Position numbers and translations under genes: made by a program. 16,865 nucleotides of DNA, taken from assembly GCA_018970825.1 (NCBI GenBank), contig JAGWVP010000006.1, forward strand, positions 1-16,865. Direction: 5' to 3'. The stretch's first letter is position 1. The number at the start of each line of letters is the position of its first letter. Below, one piece after another: positions 16,726-16,865 of this stretch. The notes under the pieces are model-generated. The model did no database searches. It had not been told where the DNA came from and saw only the letters and a program-made list of their open reading frames with translations. The DNA comes from a bacterium (lineage in GTDB: Bacteria; Desulfobacterota; Binatia; UBA12015).

Positions 16726-16801
16726 GGGGCGCGGGCGGCCGGTGCGCTGCCCGCGCTCCCCTCGACGCGCGCGGTCCCGGCCGGGGGAGGAGCGCGTCGA
16801 G
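16726..16801. terminator. Tandem hairpins between convergent genes
   Basis: The first inverted repeat pairs GGGGCGCGGGC (16726-16736) with GCCCGCGCTCCCC (16749-16761), with a one-base bulge. The second is a perfect 10-base repeat, CTCGACGCGC (16761-16770) and GCGCGTCGAG (16792-16801), whose loop contains a nested CCCGGCCGGG palindrome. Both lie between the stop at 16715 and the stop of the leftward gene at 16805. This is a good position for a two-way terminator, though T-tracts are absent. Confidence 0.5.
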
Positions 16802-16804
16802 CGC

Positions 16805-16865
16805 TCAGGGCTCCGGCTGGTCGAGATACTCCGAGAGTCCGTAGCCGATGCGCTTCCCGTCGAGC
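16805..16865 (-). CDS. C-terminal end of an unidentified protein (partial)
   Basis: The minus strand enters from the right edge and reads 19 codons, ending RIGYGLSEYLDQPEP, then TGA at 16805-16807. Third positions are mostly G/C, and the stop lies four bases before a strong hairpin, as expected of a real gene end. Too little is present to name a family. Confidence 0.5.
   Translation of the reverse strand, partial: LDGKRIGYGLSEYLDQPEP

Overview
This is a strongly G+C-rich bacterial window with almost only G/C in third codon positions. Shine-Dalgarno sites are clear and secreted proteins are numerous. A Myxococcus-type cysteine-rich repeat (CGDGVVD...GEECD) next to a PKD domain, and a Tat-exported amidohydrolase with a long pre-signal extension, suggest a soil or marine lineage formerly placed in Deltaproteobacteria (Myxococcota, Binatota or similar). 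That placement is inference. No tRNA, rRNA, CRISPR array, insertion sequence or phage gene was seen, and no gene-free stretch exceeds about 235 bases.

Layout. Bases 1-1409 (-): a Tat-signal amidohydrolase cut by the window edge. Bases 1644-4088 (+): a secreted fusion of a right-handed beta-helix with a Ca2+-dependent phosphoinositide phospholipase C domain. Bases 4218-5912 (-): a cytoplasmic N-acyl-D-amino-acid deacylase-type amidohydrolase. Bases 6008-6301 (-): an N-terminally short Uma2-family nuclease. Bases 6393-6854 (-): a Nudix hydrolase. Bases 6873-11235 (+): four genes that look like one operon, encoding an IsdG-like antibiotic biosynthesis monooxygenase (ABM), a DUF3604 lipoprotein, a membrane-anchored PpiC-type peptidyl-prolyl isomerase and a HupE/UreJ-type membrane protein. 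Bases 11423-12682 (+): a metallo-beta-lactamase-fold hydrolase with an alkyl-sulfatase dimerisation domain. Bases 12840-16715 (+): a 1291-residue secreted multidomain protein ending in a predicted beta-propeller. Bases 16805-16865 (-): the last 19 codons of a further gene entering from the right.

How they fit together. Several products are hydrolases with metal-dependent active sites: two amidohydrolases, DUF3604, the MBL-fold enzyme, Nudix and PI-PLC. This suggests catabolism of lipids, amides and sulfate esters rather than one linear pathway. The most system-like unit is 6873-11235. There a putative haem- or quinol-type monooxygenase, a PHP-like metalloenzyme, a foldase and a HupE/UreJ membrane protein lie tandem with 4-base, 88-base and -1-base junctions. 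A metal-handling or envelope metalloenzyme-maturation role is a hypothesis. The beta-helix/PI-PLC fusion is the most unusual single gene.

Long open frames opposite or out of frame with these genes are common here because the DNA is so G+C-rich. They were treated as shadows.
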